A stretch of DNA of 44,125 nt, taken from positions 1 through 44,125 of the forward strand of contig VXSG01000109.1 in NCBI GenBank assembly GCA_009838075.1, in the 5' to 3' direction. This DNA is from Boseongicola sp. SB0665_bin_10. Lineage in GTDB: Bacteria; Pseudomonadota; Alphaproteobacteria; Rhodobacterales; Rhodobacteraceae. A program made the position numbers and the translations under genes. Shown piece by piece: positions 1 through 12,370 of the stretch. A model generated the notes under the pieces. It saw only the letters and a program-made list of their open reading frames with translations, made no database searches and was not told where the DNA came from. Each line of letters starts with the position of its first letter. Position 1 is the stretch's first letter.

Positions 1-3055
<3,055 letters not shown>

Positions 3056-3246
3056 GTGCGCCCACATTCTCCCAAATTCTAGGCGGGACCGGGAATGCCT
3101 GGTCCGAGCATTGTCAAGGCGTGCGGCACTAGACAGTTCACATGGTACCACCACCGGCCAACTCCCGATATTACTTGCAACTTTCAGGGAGAGTCAAACC
3201 GGTACACCGTCTGCCGCCGGCCGGAGGGGTACAGGGATCCGTGCAA

Positions 3247-5313
3247 TCAAGTCTGCTGCACGGGTTCCCGAGAGCGCCGGCGCCTGCGGCGACTTGCGGG
3301 AGAGTTTGCGCTCCTGCTTCCACCCGCGTTGAAGCTGACATCCGGAAGATCCGGCAGGTGCGGAAACAGGTCCGAGGCATGCGGTATCGCGTTCGCCGCC
3401 ACGAAATGTTCCTGGAATCTCGGCTCGATTGCCGTTTCGACCTTTTGGACGCGAAGCACCTCAGATTCGATCTTGGCGCGTGCCGAGATGTCACAAAGCG
3501 CGATCCGTGCACCCGTTCCCGCAGCATTGCCGGCCGACGTCACCTTGTCGGGATCGCAATCGGGAATCATGCCGAGGACCATGGCGTGCCTTGGCGAGAT
3601 ATGCGACCCGAACGCGCCCGCGAGCGCGATGCGGTCCACGCTTTCGACCTGGAGTTCGTCCATCAGAAGGCGTGCGCCGGCGTATAGCGCGGACTTCGCC
3701 AGCTGGATGGCGCGGATGTCGCCCTGGGTGACGGTGATGAGGGGGTCGCCGTCGTCTCGCGTTTCCCAGATGACGTATGCATGCGTGCGGCCGTCGGGAA
3801 TGCAGAGATCCGAGCCGGTCTGCTCGGCCGAGCCTATCAGCCCCGAGGCATCCAGCAATCCTGCCATGCGCATTTCGGCGACGGCTTCTATGATCCCCGA
3901 CCCGCAGATGCCGGTGACGCCTGTCACGGCAGTCGCCTCGGCAAAGCCGGCGTCGTTCGACCAGAGATCCGAGCCGATCACCTGGAACCGTGGCCTTTTC
4001 GTCTTCGGGTCGATCTCGACGCGCTCGATTGCGCCGGGGGCTGCGCGTTGCCCGGAGGAAATCTGCGCGCCCTCGAACGCCGGACCGGTGGGCGACGAGC
4101 ATGCAAGAACCCGATCCCTGTTTCCCAGCAGTATCTCGGCATTCGTGCCGACGTCGCAAATGAGGACAAGGTCTTCCGACTTGTAGGGCTCCTCCGAAAG
4201 GGCGACGGCCGCGCAGTCCGCCCCGACATGTCCGGCGATGCAGGGCAGGACGTATGCATTGGCCGAGGGGTTTATGGATGTCAGGCCGATGTTGGCGGCA
4301 TGCGTGTTCACGGCGCCTGACGTGGCGAGGGCAAAGGGCGCCTGGCCGAGCTCCACCGGATCGATGCCCAGGAGAAGGTGGTGCATCACGGGATTGCAGA
4401 CGACCGCGGCCTCCACGATCTGGCGCAGCGGCGCGTCCGCCTCGCCGGACAGTTCGATCGCGAGCTCGCCGACGGCCTCGCGCACCGCCCTGGTCATTTC
4501 GACGTCGCCGCCCGGATTCATCATCGCGTACGAGACGCGGCTCATCAGGTCCTCGCCGAATCGGATCTGGGGGTTCATCACGCCGGACGATGCAAGGACC
4601 AGGCCGTCGCGAAGGTCGCAGAGATGTGCGGAGATCGTCGTGGAGCCGAGGTCGATCGCAAGCCCATAGAGTCGTCCCTCGAAGAACCCGGGCCATATGT
4701 CGAGCAGCATCGGGGCACCGCCGCGATGATCGCGCCAGACCGCGACGGTGACCTTCCAGCCGCCGTCGCGAAGCGCAGGCTGCAGCGCCGCCAGGAATGC
4801 CGGACTCGCCTCGGCATCCGAGATGTCCCAGTCGCGCTTGAGCGCTTCGCAGAGCCGTTGCAGGTCACCCGTGGGTTCGTGCATGTCGGGCTCGCGCACT
4901 TCGACGTAACGGAGCTGCGTCGCCGGATCCATCGTGATTTGGCGTCGGGTTGCGGCTTTCCGGACGACCTGCCTGTGGACCTGGCTCCCCGGAGGCACGT
5001 CGATGACCACGTCGCCAAGAATGCGCGCCTGGCAGCCGAGGCGACGACCTTCCTTCAGCCCTCGTTTCTCGTCATACCTTGCCTCGACCGCGTTCCATTC
5101 GGACAGCGCGCTCTCGGCGACCGTGACACCGTGCTTGGGGAATGTCCCGAAGCCCGGCGTGACCTGGCACTTGGAACAGATCCCGCGTCCGCCGCAGACG
5201 GAATCAAGGTCGACCCCGAGTTGCCGCGCCGCGGTCAGAACCGGAGTTCCCACCGGAATGTTCCCGCGCTTGCCCGAAGGCGTGAAAATCACGAGTGCGG
5301 TCTTGTCGCCCAT
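3247..5313 (-). CDS. ASKHA-domain 2Fe-2S corrinoid reductive activator (RamA/RACo-like, DUF4445)
   Basis: This 688-residue protein has an N-terminal ferredoxin domain with Cys40, Cys46 and Cys49 (CX5CX2C) and a fourth cysteine at Cys94, the plant-type 2Fe-2S set. A large ASKHA/DUF4445 domain follows, with the nucleotide-binding motifs GLAIDLGSTT and ICDVGTNAEI. Family members use ATP and an electron to return inactive cob(II)alamin to cob(I)alamin in corrinoid methyltransferases. In Phaeobacter a RamA-like protein was linked genetically to B12 reactivation for a split methionine synthase. The next gene upstream is a methyl-THF-type methyltransferase, so the same role is inferred. The start at 5313 (MGDKTALVIF) is chosen because it begins directly at the ferredoxin fold; the frame stays open for 51 more codons without homology. 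The partner corrinoid protein is not in this window. Confidence 0.9.
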   Translation of the reverse strand: MGDKTALVIFTPSGKRGNIPVGTPVLTAARQLGVDLDSVCGGRGICSKCQVTPGFGTFPKHGVTVAESALSEWNAVEARYDEKRGLKEGRRLGCQARILGDVVIDVPPGSQVHRQVVRKAATRRQITMDPATQLRYVEVREPDMHEPTGDLQRLCEALKRDWDISDAEASPAFLAALQPALRDGGWKVTVAVWRDHRGGAPMLLDIWPGFFEGRLYGLAIDLGSTTISAHLCDLRDGLVLASSGVMNPQIRFGEDLMSRVSYAMMNPGGDVEMTRAVREAVGELAIELSGEADAPLRQIVEAAVVCNPVMHHLLLGIDPVELGQAPFALATSGAVNTHAANIGLTSINPSANAYVLPCIAGHVGADCAAVALSEEPYKSEDLVLICDVGTNAEILLGNRDRVLACSSPTGPAFEGAQISSGQRAAPGAIERVEIDPKTKRPRFQVIGSDLWSNDAGFAEATAVTGVTGICGSGIIEAVAEMRMAGLLDASGLIGSAEQTGSDLCIPDGRTHAYVIWETRDDGDPLITVTQGDIRAIQLAKSALYAGARLLMDELQVESVDRIALAGAFGSHISPRHAMVLGMIPDCDPDKVTSAGNAAGTGARIALCDISARAKIESEVLRVQKVETAIEPRFQEHFVAANAIPHASDLFPHLPDLPDVSFNAGGSRSANSPASRRRRRRSREPVQQT

Positions 5314-5487
5314 TGAGGTTCCCGTCCTGCCCCGGGCAGCATAGCAATATGAATCGCGAGAGAAAGCCAAGCCGTCACGCGCGTGCCTGGCGGCCTGCGC
5401 GAAGCCCCGGCCTTCCTGATCATGTTGTCGCGCCCGGGAAGCGGAGTCGTCGACAACAGCCTGCATTCCGGTCCGGGAATGGCGACA

Positions 5488-6648
5488 TCAGGCTCTCCGG
5501 CGGCGGCGCCCCTCGCGCCGGCCACGGCCGTTCTCCCCGCTTCCGGCGGGCTTGTTCATCCTGATCCAGTTGCTGCCCGAAGGATCGTTGTTGTTCAGGA
5601 AGTCGGCCGCCCGGATGGACAGGATTTCCTCCGATGCGACCCCGGTCTTCGGGGAGAGACCGAGCAGCGGTGCCAGCCGAGCGGCACTGGTCCCTTCCGG
5701 AACGGCGATTCCCAGATCCGCAAGCCTTGCGACTCGCTCTTGAACCAGGTCCTCCGAAGGCTCCATCCCCAGAAGAGGGCGCAAGGCGTGCAGGTCCACC
5801 TCCCCTGGCGCCGTGACACCCAAAGTCTTCAAGGCGTCAAGGCGCTCGCTGACAGCCTTGAGCGTGCGTGGCATTGCGACCGGGTTCATGATCGCGCTGG
5901 TCATGCCGTGCGAGGCAGCCATTGCCAGGAACGCATTGTTGATGCCGTGCCGGTTCGGAAGTCCGAAAGAGACGTTCGACGCGCCGCAGGTGGTGTTGAC
6001 GCCCAGTTCCAGGCGCAGGCGTCGCACGAGCGCAAAGACCTGCTTGCCCGCGGTTCCCATTGCGCCGATCGGCATCACGAGCGGGTCGACCACGATGTCC
6101 TCCGCCGGGATGCCGAAATCGGCCGCGCGTTCGACGATCTTCCTTGCAACCTCGAACCGCACGTCCGGATCCTCGGAAATCCCCGTGTCGTCATTCGAGA
6201 TGGCGACGACCGGAACGTTGTATTTCTTGACCAGCGGCAGGACCAGTTCCAGTCGCTCCTCCTCTCCGGTCACGGAGTTCAGCAACGGACGCCCCTCGGC
6301 GGTCTCGAGGCCCGCCTCCAGTGCGCCGGGCACGGAACTGTCGATGCACAGGGGAACTTCGACCAGGTCCTGCACGAGCCGGACCATCTTCTGCATCAGC
6401 GGCGGTTCGGTTTCGTTCGGATTCGGATTCGAGTTGTAGACGACACCTGCATTCACATCGAGGACCTGCGCACCGCAGGCGACCTGTTCGATCGCATCCT
6501 TCTCGACCGTCGAGAAGTCGCCGGCTTCCAGTTTGGCGGCGAGAATCTTGCGCCCGGTCGGGTTGATGCGTTCGCCAATCACGCAGAAGGGTTCATCAAA
6601 CCCGATGACGACGGTCTTGGACTTCGATTCGAGAACGGTACGTGCCAT
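5488..6648 (-). CDS. methyltetrahydrofolate-dependent methyltransferase (pterin-binding, split-MetH type)
   Basis: This 386-residue protein has the pterin-binding TIM-barrel fold shared by dihydropteroate synthase, MtrH/AcsE and the folate module of MetH. Visible motifs are GERINPTGRK (25-34), VLDVNAG (62-68), CIDSS, DPLVMPIG and GASNVSFGLPNR. These fit transfer of the methyl group of methyl-THF to a corrinoid protein. The neighbours support this: a MetF-like reductase 29 bp upstream would supply methyl-THF, and the corrinoid activator follows. The ATG at 6648 has GGAAAG upstream. The last 20 residues are very arginine-rich and look unstructured. In Rhodobacterales such stand-alone modules form part of a split methionine synthase; that assignment here is inference. 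Confidence 0.9.
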   Translation of the reverse strand: MARTVLESKSKTVVIGFDEPFCVIGERINPTGRKILAAKLEAGDFSTVEKDAIEQVACGAQVLDVNAGVVYNSNPNPNETEPPLMQKMVRLVQDLVEVPLCIDSSVPGALEAGLETAEGRPLLNSVTGEEERLELVLPLVKKYNVPVVAISNDDTGISEDPDVRFEVARKIVERAADFGIPAEDIVVDPLVMPIGAMGTAGKQVFALVRRLRLELGVNTTCGASNVSFGLPNRHGINNAFLAMAASHGMTSAIMNPVAMPRTLKAVSERLDALKTLGVTAPGEVDLHALRPLLGMEPSEDLVQERVARLADLGIAVPEGTSAARLAPLLGLSPKTGVASEEILSIRAADFLNNNDPSGSNWIRMNKPAGSGENGRGRREGRRRRRA

Positions 6649-6677
6649 GGACCTGTCTTTCCGGAACTGCAATTTCG

Positions 6678-7601
6678 TCAGGCGGTCAGGACCGCCGGCT
6701 CGGTCGTGCCGCGCGTCCGTGCCCACGCGGCGGCGGTCGTGATGCCGCCCAGCGGAAAGAGGTGCAAGCAGGTAATTGCGGAATCCGGTGTATTCGCCTT
6801 GTGCCGGGCGAGCACCCTTACCACTTCATCCGGCTCGAAGGGCAGGAGCAGCTTGCCGACGTCGATCGCGCGTCGCTGGAGCACCTTGAGAGACGGTCCG
6901 ACCCCGCAGGCGATTGCGAACTTGATGAGCGTCTGCAGTCGTGCAGGTCCGGCGATGCCGACATGGACCGGCAGGCCGATGCCCGCGTCCCGAAGGCCGT
7001 TCGCCCATTCGATGATCGGCCCGGCCTCGAAGGCGAACTGCGTCACCAAGGCCATTTCCGCGTCCGTGCGTTCGTTGAATGCGGACTTCCAGCGCATGGC
7101 GGCATCGACGTTTCCGGTGCCGCCGTCAGGGTCGATGTCCCGGTTGCCTTCAGGGTGGCCGGCGACATGCAGATGCTTGAAGCCGGCCCGGTCGAAGGCC
7201 CCGGACTCCAGGAGCTGCATCGAGCTGTCGAATTCTCCGGCGGGGGACGCAACGCCACCGGCAAGGACCAGGGCATCCTCCACTCCGGCCTCGCCCTGGT
7301 AGCGGGCGACCCATTCGTCGAGCATCGCCTCGTCCTTGATGATCCGCGCCGGAAAGTGCGGCATGACGCGGAAGCCGTCGGAAGAAAGGCGTCTTGCGGT
7401 CGCCACCATTTCCTCGATTGAAGTGCCCTCGATATGCGCAATGTAGACGCGGGTGCCGATCGGCAGGATCGCCCGGAAATCGTCGACTTTCGCCGCCGTG
7501 CGGGGCATGACCTCGATCGAAAAGCCGTCCAGGAAATCCGAGACCTGCGGGTCGGCCGGCTCGGCACGATCGGATCTGGAGCGAAATTTCGCCAATGCCA
7601 T
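6678..7601 (-). CDS. methylenetetrahydrofolate reductase family protein (MetF-like)
   Basis: This 307-residue protein has the FAD-dependent MTHFR TIM-barrel fold. The family pattern is visible in FSIEVMPRTAAK, in the barrel strand HIEGTS, in HVAGHPEGN, in VTQFAFEAG and in GLPVHVGIAGPA, all typical of the folate/FAD site. It would reduce 5,10-methylene-THF to 5-methyl-THF, the methyl donor for the next enzyme in the operon. The start codon shares one base with the stop of the preceding gene (TGATG at 7599-7603), so the two are probably translationally coupled. The sequence is of the divergent type found in corrinoid operons rather than classical MetF, and the electron donor cannot be told from sequence. 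Confidence 0.88.
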   Translation of the reverse strand: MALAKFRSRSDRAEPADPQVSDFLDGFSIEVMPRTAAKVDDFRAILPIGTRVYIAHIEGTSIEEMVATARRLSSDGFRVMPHFPARIIKDEAMLDEWVARYQGEAGVEDALVLAGGVASPAGEFDSSMQLLESGAFDRAGFKHLHVAGHPEGNRDIDPDGGTGNVDAAMRWKSAFNERTDAEMALVTQFAFEAGPIIEWANGLRDAGIGLPVHVGIAGPARLQTLIKFAIACGVGPSLKVLQRRAIDVGKLLLPFEPDEVVRVLARHKANTPDSAITCLHLFPLGGITTAAAWARTRGTTEPAVLTA

Positions 7602-7924
7602 CACGTGCCCTCCGGGATCGAAGGCGCTCGGGCCCATCCGTCATTGTCTATCAGGTCCGCCAGTCGCTCGCGATCATACTCGCGTTCGATGCGCGCCGCC
7701 TCGGCCCTTGCGATCTCTTCGGCCGCACCGTCGCGGTCGCCCTTGATGACCTTGCGCCACTCGGACAGGTACGCGTCGCTGTCCCGTGCCCCGACTTTCA
7801 TCGCGGCGCGGTCGATCGCCTGTTCGAAGCGCTCGGGCAGGGCAACCTTGGCCCCGCGCCGGCCCTTTCCGACGATGACCTGCGCGGGCATGTCCCGCCA
7901 GCAGACGATGGTGATCTCGGCCAT
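7601..7924 (-). CDS. 'virulence factor' family small protein (PF13769-like)
   Basis: This 107-residue protein starts MAEITIVCWRDMPAQVIVGK and contains KVALPERFEQAIDRAAMK. Both are characteristic of a small alphaproteobacterial family named 'virulence factor' in databases without a proven biochemical role. The family is typically encoded beside the MetF-like and pterin methyltransferase genes, as here, so a role in corrinoid-dependent methyl transfer is more likely than virulence. It is the first gene of the minus-strand operon. The ATG at 7924 is preceded by AAGGAT; an upstream in-frame ATG at 8047 lacks both a ribosome site and family similarity. Confidence 0.8.
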   Translation of the reverse strand: MAEITIVCWRDMPAQVIVGKGRRGAKVALPERFEQAIDRAAMKVGARDSDAYLSEWRKVIKGDRDGAAEEIARAEAARIEREYDRERLADLIDNDGWARAPSIPEGT

Positions 7925-8066
7925 GCGGCAATCCTTGTTCCGCGCGTCTCTTACCGCCGCTTCGTTGCGTCCACAGGGCGAATATCGACTTCTTTCGAAG
8001 GCTTCGCGACCTCTTTCATCGTGGGCGGCCAATGGGCCGGCGGTCATCCATGGATGCAGGGGCCAA

Positions 8067-8096
8067 TGCTTGCCAAGACCGGTGCGCAGCTATAGT
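8067..8096 (+). promoter_or_regulatory. candidate promoter of yajC-secDF
   Basis: TGCTTG (8067-8072) and TATAGT (8091-8096) are separated by 18 bp, about 60 bp upstream of yajC. This fits a sigma-70-type promoter facing right in the 231-bp divergent gap. It is based on sequence match only. Confidence 0.4.
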
Positions 8097-8155
8097 GTGC
8101 GCGAATTCGGGCGGGGCGCACATTGCGCCTCGAATCAATGACAAGGACACATCCA

Positions 8156-8479
8156 ATGATCGTCACGCCAGCCTTTGCCCAGGCCGCCGGTGGAGGCGGA
8201 AACGCGCTCCTGATGCAGTTGCCTTTCTTCATTCTCATCTTCGCAATCTTCTACCTGCTGCTGATCCGCCCGCAAAGAAAGAAGATGAAGGAACATCAGG
8301 CCATGGTCGAGGCGCTGCGCCGGGGCGACCAGGTCATCACCCAGGGCGGTGTCGTCGGCAAGGTGACCAAGGTCCGCGAGGACGGTGAAGTCGAGATCGA
8401 AATTGCCGACGGCGTGAACGTTCGCGTGATCAAGAACACGATCCAGACCGTTTTGTCAAAGACGGAACCGGCGAACTAG
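8156..8479 (+). CDS. yajC: preprotein translocase subunit YajC
   Basis: YajC is the small accessory membrane protein of the SecDF-YajC complex that assists SecYEG-driven export. This 107-residue protein has one transmembrane helix (about residues 20-40), the hallmark LLIRPQRKKMKEHQ just after it, and the cytoplasmic domain with GDQVITQGGVVGKV. The ATG at 8156 is chosen because AAGGA (8142-8146) sits at the right distance; an ATG at 8138 lacks such a site. It is followed 8 bp later by secD, the usual order. Confidence 0.96.
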   Translation: MIVTPAFAQAAGGGGNALLMQLPFFILIFAIFYLLLIRPQRKKMKEHQAMVEALRRGDQVITQGGVVGKVTKVREDGEVEIEIADGVNVRVIKNTIQTVLSKTEPAN

Positions 8480-8487
8480 AGGCCCAG

Positions 8488-10155
8488 ATGCTGCAAATCG
8501 CGCTCTGGAAGCGGGTCCTGATTCTTGCGGTTTGCGTGTCGGGCCTGCTGTTTTCCTTCCCGAACGGGTTCTACTCCCGCGTCGAGACCCATAACGATGC
8601 CGTTGCCGCCATCCAGGCATTCGGCTCGACTTCCGAGCGCGAGGCGGAGGCGGCCATCTGGCCCTCGTTCCTGCCCTCGACGCTGATCAATCTGGGCCTT
8701 GACCTGAGAGGCGGCGCGCACCTGCTGGCCGAAGTGTATGTCGAGGACGTCTATGCCGATCGCATGGACATCTATTGGCCGGAGGTCCGGCGGGCCCTGG
8801 TTGAACTGCGCGATCAGGTCGGATTCGTGGAGCGCGTGGACTCGGCGCCACGCGGCACCCTGCAGGTTCGCGTTCAGCGTGCCGAGGCGCTTGAGGCGGC
8901 GCTTCAGGCGGTGCGTGACCTGGCGCAGCCCGTCGTGAGCCTGACCGCGGGGGTCGGCGCGACCGACATCGTCGTGTCGGGGCAGGATGACGTCATTGCC
9001 GTTGAGCTTTCGCCGGAGGAAAGGGCGGCAACTGACAACAGGACCGTGCAGCAGGCACTCGAGATCATTCGTCGGCGGATCGACGAAGTTGGCACGCGGG
9101 AGCCGTCGATCCAGAGGCAGGGCGAGAATCGGATCCTGATCCAGGTGCCGGGCGTCGGGTCGGCGGCCGAGCTCAAGGCCCTGATCGGCACGACGGCGCG
9201 CCTGACATTCCATCCGGTGGTCAGTTCCACGACCGATCCCGACGCAAGGGCGGGGCCCGGGAACATCCTGGTGCCGCACCTGGACCGCGAAGGGGAGTTC
9301 TACATCGTTGAGCGCGCAGCCGTTCTGTCGGGCGAAGACCTGGTGGACGCGCAGCCGGCTTTCGACCAGAACGGGCTGCCGTCGGTCACCTTCCGGTTCA
9401 ATCCCGCAGGTGCACGGATTTTCGGCCAGTACACGAGCGACAACGTCGGCGCACTGTTCGCCACGGTTCTCGACGGGGAGGTCATCACGGCACCGCAGAT
9501 CCGCGAACCGATAACTGGCGGGTCGGGACAGATCACCGGGAACTTCACGGTCGAAAGCTCGACCGAGCTTGCCATACTCCTGCGTGCCGGCGCGCTTCCC
9601 GCCGAACTGACATTCCTCGAAGAGCGGACGGTCAGTCCCGGGTTGGGCCAGGACAGCATCGATGCAGGACGCATCGCCTGCATCGTGGCATTTGCCGCCG
9701 TGATCGTCTTCATGGCCCTTTCCTATGGCCTGTTCGGCGTCTTCGCGGACGTGGCGCTCATCCTGAATGTCGCCTTGCTTCTGGGAATCCTGTCAGTGTT
9801 CGGGGCGACTCTCACGCTCCCGGGCATTGCCGGGATCGTGCTCACGATCGGCATGGCGGTTGACGCAAACGTTCTGGTCTTTGAACGCATTCGGGAGGAG
9901 CTCAAGACCGCGAAGGGGCCGAGCCGCGCCATCGAGCTTGGCTACCAGCGGGCGCTGTCCGCCATCATTGACGCCAATGTCACGACAGGAATGACGGCGG
10001 TGATCCTCTTCGCGCTTGGTTCGGGACCGGTCAAGGGCTTCGCAGTCACACTGATGTGCGGCATCGTCACGTCCGTCTTCACGGCGATCTTCGTGACACG
10101 TCTCCTGATCGTGATGTGGTTCGAGCGGCGGCGTCCGCGGACCATCGAGGTATGA
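8488..10155 (+). CDS. secD: protein translocase subunit SecD
   Basis: SecD is the larger half of the proton-driven RND-like SecDF motor that helps pull exported proteins through the membrane. The 555-residue product has an N-terminal transmembrane segment (about 8-25), the D1 motif LGLDLRGGAHLL (69-80), the periplasmic P1 head, and five C-terminal membrane helices. The last region includes GMAVDANVLVFERIREEL, the conserved segment around the proton-relay aspartate. Length and domain order are normal. The gene lies 8 bp after yajC and 4 bp before secF, so the three are clearly an operon. Confidence 0.97.
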   Translation: MLQIALWKRVLILAVCVSGLLFSFPNGFYSRVETHNDAVAAIQAFGSTSEREAEAAIWPSFLPSTLINLGLDLRGGAHLLAEVYVEDVYADRMDIYWPEVRRALVELRDQVGFVERVDSAPRGTLQVRVQRAEALEAALQAVRDLAQPVVSLTAGVGATDIVVSGQDDVIAVELSPEERAATDNRTVQQALEIIRRRIDEVGTREPSIQRQGENRILIQVPGVGSAAELKALIGTTARLTFHPVVSSTTDPDARAGPGNILVPHLDREGEFYIVERAAVLSGEDLVDAQPAFDQNGLPSVTFRFNPAGARIFGQYTSDNVGALFATVLDGEVITAPQIREPITGGSGQITGNFTVESSTELAILLRAGALPAELTFLEERTVSPGLGQDSIDAGRIACIVAFAAVIVFMALSYGLFGVFADVALILNVALLLGILSVFGATLTLPGIAGIVLTIGMAVDANVLVFERIREELKTAKGPSRAIELGYQRALSAIIDANVTTGMTAVILFALGSGPVKGFAVTLMCGIVTSVFTAIFVTRLLIVMWFERRRPRTIEV

Positions 10156-10159
10156 TGCC

Positions 10160-11134
10160 ATGCGCCTGAAACTTGTCCCCAAGGAAACGAACTTTGACTT
10201 CTTCCGCTATCGAACCGTCACTATGGGCGCCTCGATCGCGGCGGTCGTCGCATCGATCGTTCTTTGGCTGGTGGTGGGCCTCAACTTCGGCATTGATTTC
10301 CGTGGCGGCACGACCATCAGGACCGAGGCGGTTCAGCAGGTCGACGTCGGCGCCTACCGGCAGGCGGTTTCGGCCCTGGATCTCGGCGAGGTTTCCGTCA
10401 TCGAGGTCTTTGATCCGAATTTCCGCGAAGACCAGAACGTCACCCTGATTCGCATCCAGGCCCAGGAGGGGCAGGAGAGCGTAACGGGCGCCATCATCAC
10501 CGACGTCGAGGCGGCACTGAAGGAAGTGGACCCTTCCATCGAGTTCACGTCCGTCGATTCCGTGGGACCCAAGGTTTCGGGCGAACTCGTCCAGACGGCA
10601 ATTCTGGCCGTCGCCTCTGCGCTGGCCGCGATTCTGATCTACATCTGGCTCCGGTTCGAATGGCAGTTCTCGGTCGGGGCCGTCGCGGCGCTGTTCCACG
10701 ACGTGATTCTGACCATAGGCATTTTCAGCCTTCTGCAGATCCGCTTCGATTTGTCGACCATCGCTGCGCTTCTGACCATCGTGGGATACTCGATCAACGA
10801 CACGGTGGTGATCTTCGACAGGCTGCGCGAGAACCTGCGGAAGTACAAGGCGACGCCGCTGAAGGACGTCATGAACACGTCGGTCAACGAGACGTTGAGC
10901 CGTACGTTGATGACCAGCGGGACGACGTTGCTGGCGCTGGTTGCGTTGCTCGCCTTCGGCGGGGACGTTATCAGGGGCTTCGTGTTCGCGATCACCTGGG
11001 GCGTGATCGTCGGCACCTATTCCTCGGTCTACGTGGCCAAGAACGTTGTCCTGATGCTGGGCGTGAAGCGTGACTGGTCAAAGCCGTCCGATGGCGGCGG
11101 CGCGGGCACCCAGTTCGCAAGCGTGGATGCTTGA
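10160..11134 (+). CDS. secF: protein translocase subunit SecF
   Basis: SecF is the smaller partner of SecD. The 324-residue protein has an N-terminal helix, the motif LNFGIDFRGGT (41-51), a short periplasmic domain and five further membrane helices. It also has GYSINDTVVIFDRLRENL, the SecF version of the conserved D4 motif. It begins 4 bp after secD, and its last 8 bp overlap the start of the downstream permease gene. Confidence 0.97.
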   Translation: MRLKLVPKETNFDFFRYRTVTMGASIAAVVASIVLWLVVGLNFGIDFRGGTTIRTEAVQQVDVGAYRQAVSALDLGEVSVIEVFDPNFREDQNVTLIRIQAQEGQESVTGAIITDVEAALKEVDPSIEFTSVDSVGPKVSGELVQTAILAVASALAAILIYIWLRFEWQFSVGAVAALFHDVILTIGIFSLLQIRFDLSTIAALLTIVGYSINDTVVIFDRLRENLRKYKATPLKDVMNTSVNETLSRTLMTSGTTLLALVALLAFGGDVIRGFVFAITWGVIVGTYSSVYVAKNVVLMLGVKRDWSKPSDGGGAGTQFASVDA

Positions 11135-11879
11135 GCCTTTCGCGATTGCCGCCCAGACGGACGGGTTGTGGCTTCTGGGCCTGGGCGCGATCCTGGCAGG
11201 CATCGTAAGGGGTTTCACCGGCTTCGGCACCGCGATGGTCTACCTCCCTGTTGCGGCGCAGGTGCTTGACCCGTTCGAGGCGCTCACTTCAATGATCGTG
11301 ATGGACCTCGTGGCACCGCTCATACATGTGCCGCGCGCCCTCAGGGACGGGCATCCGCCGGATGTCCTGCGCCTGGCATGCGGGGCGTTGATTGCCTTGC
11401 CCCTTGGCGTGCTTGTCCTCGCCATGGTCGAGCCCGAAGTGTTTCGCTGGGGCGTTTCGGTCGTGGCCCTGGGCCTTCTTGTCCTCTTGCTTGCCGGTGT
11501 AAGGTACAGGGGGAAACCGACGTCGGCCATGATCTACGGCACCGGACTGATCGGCGGGTTCACCGGCGGATCCGTCGGGCTGCCGGGGCCGCCGGTGATC
11601 ATCCTGTACATGGCCTCGACGCTGCCGGCGGCGGCGGTGCGCGCAAACAGCACGCTGTACCTGATACTGGCCGAACTGGCCTTGCTGGCCGTATTCCAAT
11701 GGAACGGATATCTTTCGGTTCCGGCACTTGCCCTCGGAGGGATCCTGATCTTGCCCTATGTCCTCGGCAACTGGAGCGGAGCGATGCTGTTTCAGCCGAA
11801 CGCCGAGCGCGTGTACCGGAACATCGCCTACCTGGTCATCGCGGGCTCGGCGATCTTGGGCCTGCCGGTATGGGACTGA
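11127..11879 (+). CDS. TauE/SafE-family (TSUP) membrane permease
   Basis: This 250-residue hydrophobic protein has about eight predicted membrane segments in two halves. It carries the TSUP family signature near the N-terminus (GIVRGFTGFGTAMVYLP) and a second-half repeat with GGFTGGSVGLPGPPVI. Family members export or import sulfite, sulfoacetate and other organosulfonates; the substrate cannot be read from the sequence. The ATG at 11127 overlaps the secF stop by 8 bp, suggesting coupled translation. In related genomes secF is normally followed directly by the Mth938 gene, so this looks like an extra gene placed inside a conserved operon. Confidence 0.88.
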   Translation: MLEPFAIAAQTDGLWLLGLGAILAGIVRGFTGFGTAMVYLPVAAQVLDPFEALTSMIVMDLVAPLIHVPRALRDGHPPDVLRLACGALIALPLGVLVLAMVEPEVFRWGVSVVALGLLVLLLAGVRYRGKPTSAMIYGTGLIGGFTGGSVGLPGPPVIILYMASTLPAAAVRANSTLYLILAELALLAVFQWNGYLSVPALALGGILILPYVLGNWSGAMLFQPNAERVYRNIAYLVIAGSAILGLPVWD

Positions 11880-11889
11880 GGAGAGACCT

Positions 11890-12243
11890 TTGCGCATCAC
11901 CGAAATCGCCTACACGGAAGCGCTGCCGATCGACGGGTACGGACCGGGGTTCTTTCGCATCGGCGGCGAGGTCCATGACGCGCCGTTGGCGATCCTGCCG
12001 TCGGGCATAACGGCGTGGGGCGGCCTGGAAGATTGCGACTCGCTCCTTGGCGCGGCCGGCCAGATCGATGTCCTCCTGGTCGGCACGGGGCCGGAACTGG
12101 TCAGGCTTCCGGAAGAGTTCGGCGACCGGCTGGCGGCGCGGGGCATCGGCGCCGAAGCGATGGCATCTCCCCAGGCGTGCCGAACCTACAACGTCCTCCT
12201 GGGCGAGGGTCGACGTGTCGGCCTGGCGCTTCTTTCGGTATGA
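11890..12243 (+). CDS. Mth938-like (DUF498) domain protein
   Basis: This 117-residue protein belongs to the Mth938/NDUFAF3-like family, whose eukaryotic relative is a complex I assembly factor; the bacterial role is unknown. Family features are IDGYGPGFFRIGGE near the N-terminus, the central LLVGTGPEL, and the ending SPQACRTYNVLLGEGRRVGLALL. It starts with TTG at 11890: the homology begins there (LRITEIAY) and GAGGAGA (11878-11884) sits just upstream. The gene lies between secF/TauE and ccmA, its usual position in Rhodobacterales. Confidence 0.88.
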   Translation: MRITEIAYTEALPIDGYGPGFFRIGGEVHDAPLAILPSGITAWGGLEDCDSLLGAAGQIDVLLVGTGPELVRLPEEFGDRLAARGIGAEAMASPQACRTYNVLLGEGRRVGLALLSV

Positions 12244-12370
12244 GTGCCTGCATGGAACCGCCGGATACGCGTCAATTGCAGGCTCATCTGCCCGCCGTTG
12301 TTCACGTGTGGCAGATTTCGCAGGGAACCGGCCTTCGTTCAGGCTCGGGTGCCAATCGGTCGCAGGTCGC

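Noticed and set aside
3112-3117. TTGACA hexamer upstream of gltB
   Set aside because: No acceptable -10 sequence occurs at 15-19 bp, so it is not listed as a promoter.
5383-7302. 639-codon plus-strand frame across the corrinoid operon
   Set aside because: It spans two well-identified minus-strand genes and has no recognisable domain.
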